From assembly GCA_002428365.1 (NCBI GenBank), contig DIVW01000050.1, positions 1-64,000 of the forward strand: a stretch of DNA of 64,000 nucleotides. The letters run 5' to 3'. The notes under the pieces were generated by a model. That model ran no database searches and was not told the origin of the DNA. It was given only the letters and a program-made list of their open reading frames with translations. Origin of the DNA: Propionibacteriaceae bacterium UBA6122 (GTDB taxonomy: Bacteria > Actinomycetota > Actinomycetes > Propionibacteriales > Propionibacteriaceae). The position numbers were made by a program, and so were the translations under genes. Below are positions 1 to 8,520 of the stretch, in pieces. Numbering within the stretch: position 1 is the stretch's first letter; the number at the start of each line of letters is the position of its first letter.

Positions 1-370
1 GGCCTTCAGGCACCTACTCGTTCAACACGTTCGTGAAGCCGGCTGTCCAGTCGTTTGACTATGTGATTGGTCAGGCGGTTGAGAGCGGGAAGATCGGTGG
101 GGTTGTCACTGCTGGTGCGGGGAATTTGGAGACGACTGCGTCTGAGGATGTGTATCACTTCTCGGTGCCCGAGGGTGGGTTGCGGGTTGTGTTCGATGGT
201 GGTGGGAACCCGTGTTCGAAGAGTGGGTTGTCGAAGCTGGTCAAGGATGCGACTGGTGAGAACCTGGGTGGGGTGTGTGGTCACTTCGAGCGGGACTTGG
301 CTGCTGGTGATTACACGATCCGTGTTGCTTCTGGTGGTTTGTGGCCTTCAGGCACCTACTCGTTCAAGAC
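1..370 (+). repeat. 342-bp direct repeat (two visible borders)
   Basis: The first 25 bases of the window recur at 343-367 almost without change, an exact 342-base (114-codon) period. This indicates an in-frame tandem module array in the protein that ends at 374. Only one complete unit is in the window. Confidence 0.7.
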
Positions 371-374
371 CTAA
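3..374 (+). CDS. C-terminal part of a tandem-repeat secreted or surface protein (5' end outside window)
   Basis: The reading frame is open from the first base and stops at 372-374, so only about 123 C-terminal residues are visible. They form one full module of about 114 residues, preceded by the last residues of another: the peptide WPSGTYSF appears at the very start and again at the end. The module has a beta-rich pattern (VYHFSVPEGG, then GDYTIRVASGG, then GTYSF) like bacterial pre-peptidase C-terminal (PPC) domains, which occur in exported proteins. That family assignment is by eye. Codons here are less GC-biased at third positions than in most of the window. The protein type upstream cannot be told. 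Confidence 0.6.
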   Translation, partial: PSGTYSFNTFVKPAVQSFDYVIGQAVESGKIGGVVTAGAGNLETTASEDVYHFSVPEGGLRVVFDGGGNPCSKSGLSKLVKDATGENLGGVCGHFERDLAAGDYTIRVASGGLWPSGTYSFKT

Positions 375-558
375 ACCAACATGCCCACGGCCGGCCATGG
401 GGAGGGTCGGCCGAAAGCAGCGCGCGCAGGTGACTTCGGTGCTGCGGAGTGGGATTCCGCCATTGGAGACCAGGCGCAACGCGGTAGACAAAGAGCGGAA
501 CTTCGCCACGGCGTGCGCGAACGTTCGGCTTGTCTGTGCTCGGCTCTAGCCTTCTAAT

Positions 559-2187
559 GTGGGAACTAACCTCGCCGACGCGCACCCAGAGATCGCCATC
601 GAGTGGCACCCCGCACTCAATGGAGGCCGGACGGCCTTCGACTCGGCTCCTGGGTCGTCAACGAAGGTCTGGTGGCTCTGCTGTCGCGGTCACGAATGGC
701 AGGACACGCCGTCGCACCGAACTGGCCGTGGGAGCGGCTGCCCGATCTGTGCAGGCAAGCGCATCTTGGCGGGTTTCAACGATTTGGCGACGCTCAGGCC
801 TGAGCTCGCCGCCGAGTGGGACCACGACCGCAACGAGTTGACCCCTCAGGAGGTCGGCGCAGGATCCGGACGCATGACCTGGTGGCTCGACCGGTTCGGG
901 CACAGCTGGCAGGCGACGGTGAACAACCGCAACCAGGGGACGGGCTGCCCCGTGTGCGCCGGTCAGAAAATCCTTCCTGGGTTCAACGACTTGGCCGCCA
1001 AACAACCGATGCTGGCTCTGGAATGGGACACCGGCCGCAACGGCTTCGGGCCTTCCGAGATATCACCGTCCTCGAACAAGATGGCCTGGTGGGTGTGTCG
1101 CGATGGACACAGCTGGCAGATGCGGGTCGCGAACCGAACCCAGCTTGGCCAGGGGTGCCCGGTGTGCGCTGGCCAGAAAGTGCTCGCTGGCTTCAACGAC
1201 ATGGCGACGACGGCGCCGGACCTCGCCGCCGAATGGCACCCGACCAGGAACCTTGGGGTGACTCCGCAGGCGGTCTTCCGGAGCACCGCGAGGAGGATCT
1301 GGTGGCTGGACGCCCTGGGTCACGAGTGGGAGGCCAGCGCCAATGAGCGGTCAAACGGTGCCGGCTGCCCGTTCTGCTCTGGCCAGCGCATCCTCGTCGG
1401 GTTCAACGACCTAGCAACTCGGAGGCCCGACCTCGCAGCTGAATGGCACCCGACAAAGAATGGCGACCGGACCTCGCAGATGGTGACAGTGATGAACGGC
1501 ACACGCGCCTGGTGGTGTTGTGACCGGGGTCACGAGTGGGATTCCGTGATCTCGTCGCGAGGCGCCGGAACCGGTTGCCCGGCCTGCGCGGGTCAGGTTG
1601 TGATCGAGGGAGCCAACGATCTGGGCTGCTTGTGGCCTACCGTCGCAGCACAGTGGCACCCGACCAGAAACAATGGCGTCTCCCCGCACTCAGTGGCCCA
1701 ATTCTCGAACCGCAAGTTCTGGTTTCTCTGCGACGCGGGCCACGAGTGGGCGTCGACCGTCAACAACCGGACTCACGGCCAGGGCTGCCCTGAGTGTTCC
1801 GAGAGGGGTGGGTTCAAGCCCGGGCGGCCCGGCCACCTGTATTTCCTGGCTCACCCCGATTTTGGGGCACTGAAGATCGGGATCACGAACACTGACACGA
1901 ACCGGCTCGCGAGCTTCCAGCTGGCCGGTTGGGAGATAAGACACCTGGAGCTCTTTCCGCGGGGTGCGGATGCTGCCGAGTTGGAACGCCGGATCAAGCG
2001 GTGGTGGCGCCTTGAACTGGGGCTGACGCCTTGGTGCACGCCTGATCAAATGGCTAGGACCGGCGGTTGGACAGAGACGGTGGCTGCGCACCTCGTTGAG
2101 CCGCATGAGTGCGTCGAGCGCATCCGGGCCGAGCGTGCGGCGATCCATATGGCCGCGCTGCCCGAATCGATGGGTGGTGATGCTTGA
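559..2187 (+). CDS. Six-fold treble-clef zinc-ribbon repeat protein (DUF4379 type) with C-terminal GIY-YIG/T5orf172-like domain
   Basis: The 542-residue protein has six repeats of about 68 residues across positions 8-415. Each has the plan EWhp..N, WW.C..GHeW, R...G.GCP.C, GFNDLAT. This is the DUF4379 treble-clef family, seen in proteins of mobile DNA and often next to nuclease domains. Residues 425 to about 515 (GHLYFLAHPDFG, KIGIT, R at 447) resemble the GIY-YIG-like T5orf172/MUG113 fold. A nucleic-acid-binding, possibly DNA-cutting role is inferred. Repeats 2 and 4 read WWLD where the others keep a cysteine, so those two probably bind zinc poorly or not at all. The start is GTG at 559. No Shine-Dalgarno is clear. 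It lies inside the presumed integrated element. Confidence 0.75.
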   Translation: MGTNLADAHPEIAIEWHPALNGGRTAFDSAPGSSTKVWWLCCRGHEWQDTPSHRTGRGSGCPICAGKRILAGFNDLATLRPELAAEWDHDRNELTPQEVGAGSGRMTWWLDRFGHSWQATVNNRNQGTGCPVCAGQKILPGFNDLAAKQPMLALEWDTGRNGFGPSEISPSSNKMAWWVCRDGHSWQMRVANRTQLGQGCPVCAGQKVLAGFNDMATTAPDLAAEWHPTRNLGVTPQAVFRSTARRIWWLDALGHEWEASANERSNGAGCPFCSGQRILVGFNDLATRRPDLAAEWHPTKNGDRTSQMVTVMNGTRAWWCCDRGHEWDSVISSRGAGTGCPACAGQVVIEGANDLGCLWPTVAAQWHPTRNNGVSPHSVAQFSNRKFWFLCDAGHEWASTVNNRTHGQGCPECSERGGFKPGRPGHLYFLAHPDFGALKIGITNTDTNRLASFQLAGWEIRHLELFPRGADAAELERRIKRWWRLELGLTPWCTPDQMARTGGWTETVAAHLVEPHECVERIRAERAAIHMAALPESMGGDA

Positions 2188-2644
2188 GGAGTGGCACTGC
2201 TGTAGCGTCCCGGCCTTCTTCGACCGCCTCCGTGACCGTGCCAAGCGACACCGCGGCAGCCACCACCAGCCGTGGCCGGCCAGGGCGCGCTACTCCCGCC
2301 ACGAGTCCGACTTCACCTCGCGAGCGGCCATGTCGAGGCAGATCTCGCGGTCCCAACCGCCTGCTCGGCTAGTGCCGGAGAAGACCTGATAAGGCTAGTC
2401 GACGACCACGCCGCCCCACCGATTCGGTGAGTCTGTCCGCGGAGTGACCGATGATGGCGGATACGGCGATTGGCCGACTCGTGCCATCGACGGCGAGGCG
2501 ACCGCCCGATCACGATCATTTCGACAATCTAGGCACGGTCATCCCGCAGCCCGCGAAGTGCATCTGTGTACGGGACTGGTTACGAGTCCATGGACTTGAA
2601 CGTGGATTCAAGCGCCTTGCAGGAAGGGGTCTTGCCTCAGGGCA
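2188..2644. other. Intergenic stretch with no recognisable gene
   Basis: About 457 bases between the treble-clef protein and the minus-strand membrane protein. The short open frames here have no domain-like content and no convincing ribosome binding site. I see no RNA gene and no strong hairpin. It may be debris of a rearranged element. Confidence 0.4.
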
Positions 2645-3439
2645 TCACTTCGGCCAAGGCCAACCAGTCATGCCGCGTCCGACGCAATACCCGGCTATGA
2701 CATGCGCGGCCTTCTCGGCGGGCGGGTAGGGCTTGCCCGCGTACGCTTCGAGCACCATCATGTTGAGCTCAATTGTCGCCACATACACCTCGGGCGGTAG
2801 TCCTTTCAACGAGCGTGTCGTGAGGACCTGCCAAACATCGCGAAAATGTTGGTCACCCGGTTTGCTTTCTGCCGCCGTTGTGAGAAATTCCAGTGCCGAC
2901 TCACAATAGAGGCGCGCATCGACGTCACTTATTGAGCCGTCAGCTGTCTCATTGGCCCTGTAACCCTTGATTCTATAGCCGATCTCGTCGCAGGCCTCGC
3001 TGACTGCGACCGCGGACGCTGAGAAGCCCTCCATTGCGGACTGGACCTCGCTCGCGCCAGCCTTTGGATTCGACGTCAGCGCAACGGCAAAGTCGACCCA
3101 CTCTATGTTGATGCCGATCGCCGTTGCGAGAGTTCCACCCTGCTGTGCCTCGGCAAATCGGTTCACGAGCCGGCGGCGGATTTCCATCAGGTATGGCCTC
3201 CCCGTAGTGTCGAGCGAGTCTTGCTCGGCCTGATCTAGGTCGATGGCCTTACACACCGCAATATCCGGATTTGGAGTGGACCTAGGCCAATGGTCGGCCA
3301 CGACGTATGCGAATCCTGCAACTGCGACGACGATGCCCAGCCACACCACCCACCCGCGATTAGCGGCCTCCGCCAGGCGATCCACCCGGTGTTTGGCAGC
3401 TGGTCCTTTCGCGGGTTTCCTCCCTTTGGCACGGCTCAC
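2645..3439 (-). CDS. Hypothetical single-pass membrane protein
   Basis: A 264-residue protein of no family I recognise. A basic N-terminus (residues 1-28, rich in K and R) precedes one transmembrane helix at about 30-48 (VVWLGIVVAVAGFAYVV). The rest is a soluble, mostly helical domain with four cysteines, predicted to lie outside. The GTG start at 3439 has AGGGTG just upstream. It is the gene after the primase on the same strand (98-base gap), so it probably belongs to the same mobile element. The sequence does not say whether it acts in conjugation or elsewhere. Confidence 0.6.
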   Translation of the reverse strand: MSRAKGRKPAKGPAAKHRVDRLAEAANRGWVVWLGIVVAVAGFAYVVADHWPRSTPNPDIAVCKAIDLDQAEQDSLDTTGRPYLMEIRRRLVNRFAEAQQGGTLATAIGINIEWVDFAVALTSNPKAGASEVQSAMEGFSASAVAVSEACDEIGYRIKGYRANETADGSISDVDARLYCESALEFLTTAAESKPGDQHFRDVWQVLTTRSLKGLPPEVYVATIELNMMVLEAYAGKPYPPAEKAAHVIAGYCVGRGMTGWPWPK

Positions 3440-3537
3440 GACGTCACCCTAGCGAATGAGTTCGGATCTAACACGGGGTCTGTCCAACGCCGAGTTTCCA
3501 AGCCAGTACCACGACCCGGGATTCACGGCACAAGTCG

Positions 3538-4953
3538 CTACCGATTGACGCCACGGGACCGGAGGTATGTGGTCGCCGGTGCCCGTTCCTTGGCGGCGAT
3601 CCGCAACGCGTCTGCTTTCGGCTGCGTTCGCGTCCCAAGCGCTGACTGCTCTGCCGCTTTGACTGGGTCGGTGTTCCACGCACGAACCATAGACGCGAGT
3701 GCCACCTTCACCAGGCCGACTGGCAACTGATTCCGACTGGCGAGGTCGGAGATCCTGTCGCGCCATTCCTCTGGGGGCAGTGCGGCAATTAGCCGTGCGC
3801 AGTGCAGGATCACGGCGGGATCGTGACAGCTTCCTGAGTATTCGTCGAAGATGCGAACCCCGAGCGATCCGGCACTTCTCAGCGCTTCTGCAAGCCGGTC
3901 AGCGCCTTGATGCAGCACTAGATCGGCAGGGTCAGAGTTCTCGGGCAGGTGTGCGCAGCGCGGGTCGACGCCCATCGCGGCGAGGAGCCAGAAGTCCCGT
4001 TCGGCTGCCTTCCTGCCTGCGGCGTCGGCGTCCGTCGCGACCGTGACCGTCGTACTGAGGCGGCCGAGCTGTGCCACCTGGGTGAGCGTGAGGCTCGTCC
4101 CGAGTGACGCCATACCGTAGTGGCTAGGTCCTGCGGCGAGAGTGACGGCAATAGCGTCCAGAGGTCCTTCGACGAGGACGGGCTCCGAGTTCCGCGCGGA
4201 GGGGATGACATAGAGCTGGTCGCCCTTGTGGAACAGCGGTGTCTCGGGGGTGTTCAGGTACTTCGGTCCGCGCTTGTCTTCGTCAGAGTGGGCAGGGTTG
4301 CGGCGCGCGACGAAGCCAAGGACTTGGCCCCGGTGCGCGATGGGGAAGACGACGCGGTCGCGGAAGCGGTCGATGAGGCGTCCGGTCGAGGCGACCTTGG
4401 CGACCCCGGCGCTGAGCATCTCGTCGTCGGTGACGCCCTGCCGATGGAGGTGTTGGACGAGGCTGGTCCAGGTGTCGGGGGCGTAGCCGGGACGAATGTC
4501 GGGGTGGCCGGTGATGTCTTGGCGCAGCCGTTCGGTGAGGTAGGGCTGGGCCCAGCTGTCCGGCAGGCGTGCTTCATAGAACCGGGTGGTGAGTTCGTTG
4601 ATGTGGGCGAGGCGTTCGGGCGTGTAGGGGCATTCGTGCCAGGCGTTGGCGCGGTCTTGCATGCGTCGGATCTCGGCGGCGGAGGGCTCGGGCGGTCCCA
4701 TGGTGTTTCGGACGATGGCTTCGACGGCGAGGATCCGCTCGGCCTCGACGTCCGGGTCTTCGAACTCGGGCTGGTAGCTGGCCGGGCTGGTCTGGGCATC
4801 CTCGGCTGGGCCGCTGATGTGGTCAACCATGTCGACGACGTGGCCTGTCGGCGTCCAGCCGTCGGTGAGGTCGTCGGGCGGCGGGTTGAGCAGGACGTCT
4901 GCGTCGTCAGGGGTGTTCTGGGCCGTCCAGCGGGATGGTGCCGCCCACGGCAT
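3538..4953 (-). CDS. DnaG/TOPRIM-type primase of a mobile element, zinc domain absent
   Basis: About 471 residues. The segment RFRDRVVFPIAHRG, then GFVARRNP, then PKYLN, is the DnaG catalytic core. The TOPRIM motifs follow: EGPLD at about 262 and the metal-binding DAD at about 308. There is no N-terminal CHC2 zinc finger, which template recognition by chromosomal DnaG requires, so this is not the housekeeping primase. Such TOPRIM proteins are common in actinobacterial plasmids and integrative elements. The open frame continues to 5187, but that part is arginine/serine-rich and lies opposite a better coding frame, so I start at the ATG at 4953. That ATG overlaps the ATG of the divergent gene (sequence CATG), which suggests a recombination joint and a truncated 5' end. 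Confidence 0.7.
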   Translation of the reverse strand: MPWAAPSRWTAQNTPDDADVLLNPPPDDLTDGWTPTGHVVDMVDHISGPAEDAQTSPASYQPEFEDPDVEAERILAVEAIVRNTMGPPEPSAAEIRRMQDRANAWHECPYTPERLAHINELTTRFYEARLPDSWAQPYLTERLRQDITGHPDIRPGYAPDTWTSLVQHLHRQGVTDDEMLSAGVAKVASTGRLIDRFRDRVVFPIAHRGQVLGFVARRNPAHSDEDKRGPKYLNTPETPLFHKGDQLYVIPSARNSEPVLVEGPLDAIAVTLAAGPSHYGMASLGTSLTLTQVAQLGRLSTTVTVATDADAAGRKAAERDFWLLAAMGVDPRCAHLPENSDPADLVLHQGADRLAEALRSAGSLGVRIFDEYSGSCHDPAVILHCARLIAALPPEEWRDRISDLASRNQLPVGLVKVALASMVRAWNTDPVKAAEQSALGTRTQPKADALRIAAKERAPATTYLRSRGVNR

Positions 4954-5395
4954 GCGGTCTGCCGAGGTCGACCAGATCGTGGGCACGTTGGCAACAGCAA
5001 CCCGGGCCTGGCGGGAAGCAGCCGCCTGGCCGCCCGGTCTACGTCTCGGCGGCAGCACCGAAGAACTCCGCCGACTCACCAGCAACGTCCGTGAAGCCTT
5101 CGATGCCGAACCACATCCCAGCTTCGACGCGATGCGGCACGTCCTCGGGGTCACCCATCCCGTCGCCCTGCTCCACGCCAGCACCATGGAACGCCTCGTC
5201 GCCGGCCACGAACTCTGGATCCACGGGGTGATCCCCGACAGCCACGGCGACTACGCCCGCAAATGGCAACGCGTCCCCGAATGGTCGACTGCAGGGACTC
5301 ACTTGGCGGAAGCCGCGCAGACCGGTTGGGCGGCGACCGATCAGGCCGCCAAGGCTTTGAGCATCAACTCGGGACGGGTGGCTGCCTCGAGATGA
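4952..5395 (+). CDS. Hypothetical protein, possibly a gene remnant
   Basis: A 147-residue frame that looks truly coded: balanced composition and plausible helices (TEELRRLTSNVREAF, SFDAMRHVLG, MERLVAGHELWIHG). I recognise no family. The chosen ATG at 4952 lies inside the 5' end of the divergent primase frame and has no Shine-Dalgarno. The frame stays open upstream to 4817 but there it only mirrors the primase. The simplest reading is the 3' part of an element gene joined head-to-head to the primase by a deletion or recombination. A short intact gene is possible. Confidence 0.4.
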   Translation: MRSAEVDQIVGTLATATRAWREAAAWPPGLRLGGSTEELRRLTSNVREAFDAEPHPSFDAMRHVLGVTHPVALLHASTMERLVAGHELWIHGVIPDSHGDYARKWQRVPEWSTAGTHLAEAAQTGWAATDQAAKALSINSGRVAASR

Positions 5396-5553
5396 GAGGC
5401 CCTTTGGACGAACCCACTGGGCTTCCAGCGCGGCCGGGTCGATGGATGGAGCGGCGTGCGATATTGCTTGGTGGCCGAAGACTTACGGGGGCAATCAAGG
5501 CCAACTCGGCCGCACTTTCGCCGACCGTGAAGGCCAATTGAACCCTCGAGAAG

Positions 5554-7221
5554 TCAAGGCTCGCCGAGGTGTTTCTCGGTGCCGTCTTGATCGAGGACGT
5601 GCCAAGCAGCCAGAATCTTGGCGACCGCGAGGTTGATCCCGGCTGCATGGGCCTGAAGAACGGCCGGGTCGATGTTCAGCGCCTCGCCATGGGCGCGCCG
5701 AAGCCGTTCGATGAGCATGGAGACGCCGACAGCACCGCCAATGCTGAGGAAGATGAAGGCGGGGGCCTCAGCGATCGTGAAGGCTAGTAGCCAGAGTTCG
5801 GTAGCAGTGCCTTCCAGCGTTGAGGCGGCCATTCTCACATCGAGACCCTGAGCGATCCACAAGGCCACGTGGTGTGCCACCGGCAGATCCATGAGGGTGA
5901 AGACAGGTTCCACGGAGCGCAACTCGGAGGCTAGGGCTGTGTCCACGAGCGACGAGTGTGTTGTCACGACCACAAGCGGCGTTGACTCGCCGAGACTGTC
6001 CTGGATCTGGCGCGGCCCTTCGGGCCCAAGGGTGGCAAGTACGACGAGGTCGGACGCGGTGGCGCGATCGGTGCCGACCTGCACGAGGGCGCGAATCGGG
6101 TTGGGCAGCGCCGCAGCATCGTCCCGCTCGAATGCCCACTGCTTGCGTGCCGCTTGGGAGCTGATCCACACTCCAAGCATCGTGGGCCCGCTCCGACCGT
6201 CCCAGGCAAGGAAATCACGATCGGCGGGACTGCCGGTGTAGGACCTGACGATGGCAGGGAGCCGGTCGCGAAGCACCAGTTGTTGGCGGTCGTACTCCAG
6301 GCCGTCGTCGGAAACTGGCCGCCGCTCGGTGACAAGCCGTAGTCGCGCTGCTAGCTCGGGCTTCACGGACGCCACAGCATCTTTGACCGTGTTCGCAAGA
6401 TTGGCCTGGTCCCCAAAGGGGATCGTTGGGAGGCCAGCGGCGTTGAGAGTTTGCTCGACATGTCGGTAGCAAGCAGGGAGCAGCACTTCCTCTTCGAATG
6501 CGCGCCTGGATTGGAAGGCGTCGCTGTCTTCATCAGGCATCGGGTCCATCGACGCGTCGTCCCACGGACCATCGACCTGGCCGGGATGCGCGGAGGCGAT
6601 TTCGTCGAACAGCGAATCCCAGCGCAGCGTGGACAAGGCGCCGCGGTAGGCCTGGATGCGAGACTCAGGTGTGTTTTGCTCCTCGTCAAGGTCGCGGGCA
6701 TCGAGTCTCGAGAAGCCGATATCAAGCAGGCGCAAGGCGCTCGCGGGGCTCATCGCGACGCGAAGAACGGCTGTCACCGCAGCTTGATGGAACCTCGAAG
6801 TGGGCGCTTGGTCCAGCGGCACCAGTCCTCCCGCTTGGCGCAGGTAGTCCCAGTAGACGGTGTTGTCGGCGAGCAGTTCCCGGGCGCGGTGTTCGCCAAC
6901 CACGAAGCTGGATATTGCCGTCGCGAACATCTCATGGGCACCGCGACTCGTTTCGACCATACGCGCAAAGAGTGCTCGCAGCGGGGTAGCTCGGAATCCG
7001 CAGTTGGCCAGTTCGGAGGCCATTGCCGACACCAATCCCCACCCGGTCGAGGCTTGGAGTTCGTGATGCATTCCCTCATGCATCTCTACGTATAGCTGCT
7101 CTTCGGCGTTACCAAGCTCAGATAAGAAGATCCGCCAGGCGCCGGCTCCGTCATAGGAACCGAGAAGGCGGGTATCGATGGCGGAAGCTAAGTCCCGCGC
7201 ACAAGCGAACGAGGTGGCCAT
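5554..7221 (-). CDS. Unknown 555-residue protein with HExxH motif and C-terminal hydrophobic segment
   Basis: I recognise no family. Residues 48-52 read HEGMH, an HExxH zinc-peptidase signature. About 45 residues later comes AHEMFATA (E97), well placed to be the third zinc ligand of a gluzincin. The middle is helical and acidic. Residues of about 370-465 alternate hydrophobic strands and helices like an alpha/beta domain (SDLVVLATLG, PLVVVTTHSS). Residues 476-504 form a hydrophobic stretch long enough to cross a membrane, followed by about 50 residues. It starts 15 bases after the stop of the 178-residue gene upstream, on the same strand, so the two are very probably co-transcribed and work together. 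It sits between a mobile-element primase and a tRNA att-like site. A membrane-linked protease with a defence or stress role is inference only. Confidence 0.6.
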   Translation of the reverse strand: MATSFACARDLASAIDTRLLGSYDGAGAWRIFLSELGNAEEQLYVEMHEGMHHELQASTGWGLVSAMASELANCGFRATPLRALFARMVETSRGAHEMFATAISSFVVGEHRARELLADNTVYWDYLRQAGGLVPLDQAPTSRFHQAAVTAVLRVAMSPASALRLLDIGFSRLDARDLDEEQNTPESRIQAYRGALSTLRWDSLFDEIASAHPGQVDGPWDDASMDPMPDEDSDAFQSRRAFEEEVLLPACYRHVEQTLNAAGLPTIPFGDQANLANTVKDAVASVKPELAARLRLVTERRPVSDDGLEYDRQQLVLRDRLPAIVRSYTGSPADRDFLAWDGRSGPTMLGVWISSQAARKQWAFERDDAAALPNPIRALVQVGTDRATASDLVVLATLGPEGPRQIQDSLGESTPLVVVTTHSSLVDTALASELRSVEPVFTLMDLPVAHHVALWIAQGLDVRMAASTLEGTATELWLLAFTIAEAPAFIFLSIGGAVGVSMLIERLRRAHGEALNIDPAVLQAHAAGINLAVAKILAAWHVLDQDGTEKHLGEP

Positions 7222-7236
7222 CAGTGAGGGAACGAG

Positions 7237-7773
7237 CTAGAAGACCAAGAGGAGCCGGCCACCACGGTGCTTCGCGATGACTCCCTTCTTCTCCAGGCGG
7301 TCCAGCACATCGTCAAGCGGCACGAGGGTTTCGGCAAACCGCGGTCGGAGAGCCGCTTCCTCGATTGGATTCTGGTACGGCCTACCGCCGCTGAGTGCGA
7401 AGAAGTCGCGGACGACTTCCGACTCGTCGTCCGTGAGCATGGTCAGGTTGTTGTAGAGCTTGCGCGCGCTCGCGACGAAGAATGCAGTCTGTGCCGACTG
7501 GGTCATTACATAGACCGCAAGCGCGACGACTGCGTCGCCCCAAAGCTGCTTGCTTCGCTCTACGTTGACGAAGAGCCGAGTCTTGGGGACCAGCATCCCC
7601 AGCTGGCCGGGGGCAATCAACGGAAACTCGAATTCTACCCGGAGGTACTCTTCGACATCCGGTGCCTCGCGGACAAGGTTCAGCACCGCGTTGGCACTCG
7701 TTTCCTCGTCGATTTCGACCCCCAGGCGAGCTGCAAGAGCACGCATGTCGGGAAACTCCTCAAAGTCGCTCAC
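7237..7773 (-). CDS. Unknown 178-residue protein, first gene of the HExxH operon
   Basis: No family recognised. The acidic N-terminal half contains a leucine/valine-rich section (VEEYLRVEFEFP). A hydrophobic stretch at about 78-102 (VVALAVYVMTQSAQTAFFVA) could be a transmembrane or buried helix. The C-terminus (VLDRLEKKGVIAKHRGGRLLLVF) has the look of a winged-helix wing. The start is GTG at 7773 with a weak ribosome binding site. The stop is 15 bases before the start of the HExxH gene, so translation is probably coupled. A sensor or regulator partner for the HExxH protein is an inference. Confidence 0.55.
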   Translation of the reverse strand: MSDFEEFPDMRALAARLGVEIDEETSANAVLNLVREAPDVEEYLRVEFEFPLIAPGQLGMLVPKTRLFVNVERSKQLWGDAVVALAVYVMTQSAQTAFFVASARKLYNNLTMLTDDESEVVRDFFALSGGRPYQNPIEEAALRPRFAETLVPLDDVLDRLEKKGVIAKHRGGRLLLVF

Positions 7774-8080
7774 GCCGGAATGCTATCCAGGAATGCGCCC
7801 GATCCCCGTGGGTGAGACGTGCTTCGGCCGACGCGGCTGTCGTCAACGGCGTCAGGATCCGGAAACGACGAACAGCCGATAAGGGATGGCGTCGGGGCTG
7901 ACGGTCGCACCGGGTGCGGTGTGGCCACCACGCAAGCGAGAAATCGAACACCGACTTCCGGTCGTGGTCTCAGTTTCGGTCTCATTTGCCTGCGTTCGGC
8001 GGGGTTCGTGACCGTCCGCCGTTCGGGTGAAACGCCTAGCCACGACCACACATGAACAACGCGGAACGCCGCTGCGCCCT

Positions 8081-8139
8081 ACTGCTAAGCGGGTTGAGGA
8101 TAAAACCTCTCGCGAGTTCAAATCTCGCCACCTCCGCCA
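8081..8139 (+). mobile_element. 3' fragment of tRNA-Ser(GCT), presumed att site of an integrated element
   Basis: Read 5' to 3': an anticodon-loop-like CTGCTAA (8082-8088), a serine-type long variable arm (GAGG/CCTC around 8096-8109), a T arm with GCGAG (8112-8116), TTCAAAT and CTCGC (8124-8128), the acceptor 3' strand CACCTCC (8129-8135), discriminator G and encoded CCA. The matching 5' acceptor GGAGGTG is missing from the 100 bases upstream, and the 5' side of the anticodon stem does not pair. This is therefore a 3' half only, broken in the anticodon loop, where tyrosine integrases commonly cross over. The intact tRNA and the other att copy should lie upstream, outside the window. Confidence 0.7.
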
Positions 8140-8147
8140 CGACTTGG

Positions 8148-8188
8148 GGAAACGCCCCTTCCGCAGCTGCTGCGGGAGGGGCGTTTCC
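8148..8188 (+). terminator. Strong hairpin after the tRNA-Ser fragment
   Basis: GGAAACGCCCCT (8148-8159) pairs perfectly with AGGGGCGTTTCC (8177-8188). The stem extends inward through CCGCA/TGCGG to a five-base loop. It sits nine bases after the encoded CCA, as the native terminator of a tRNA would. The T-run is poor. Confidence 0.6.
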
Positions 8189-8520
8189 GGGCTTTGGGGG
8201 CCAGTGGTCTCAGTTCGGTAGTCGAACACGGCCCGGGCGGCTGGCCAGCCGCGGACGCCGGTGAACGGCGATGAACGGTCTCAGCGCCGGCAGCCCAGTG
8301 CTACCCACCACAAATGCGGGCGCCACTCAGGCGACGGCCAATAGCTATGTGGCAAGTGCAGATGTGTGGCCCCGCCTCTGCCGTCGGCAGCAGGGCGTCC
8401 ACGGCCCCGAAAGGCGTGGACAAGTCGCTCGCTGGCGGATCACACCGCGACCCGGTCCTCGGGTGGGACGCGATGGCTGATGCGAACTCACGATCGCATC
8501 ATGTTCGGCCGCGCTTGGCG

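Noticed and set aside
4954..5187. N-terminal 78-residue extension of the primase frame
   Set aside because: Arginine/serine-rich, not DnaG-like, and opposite a more credible plus-strand coding frame.
7852..8229. 125-residue minus-strand frame containing the WRDLNSR peptide
   Set aside because: This peptide is the usual false translation of tRNA 3' ends. The stretch is the tRNA-Ser fragment and its terminator.
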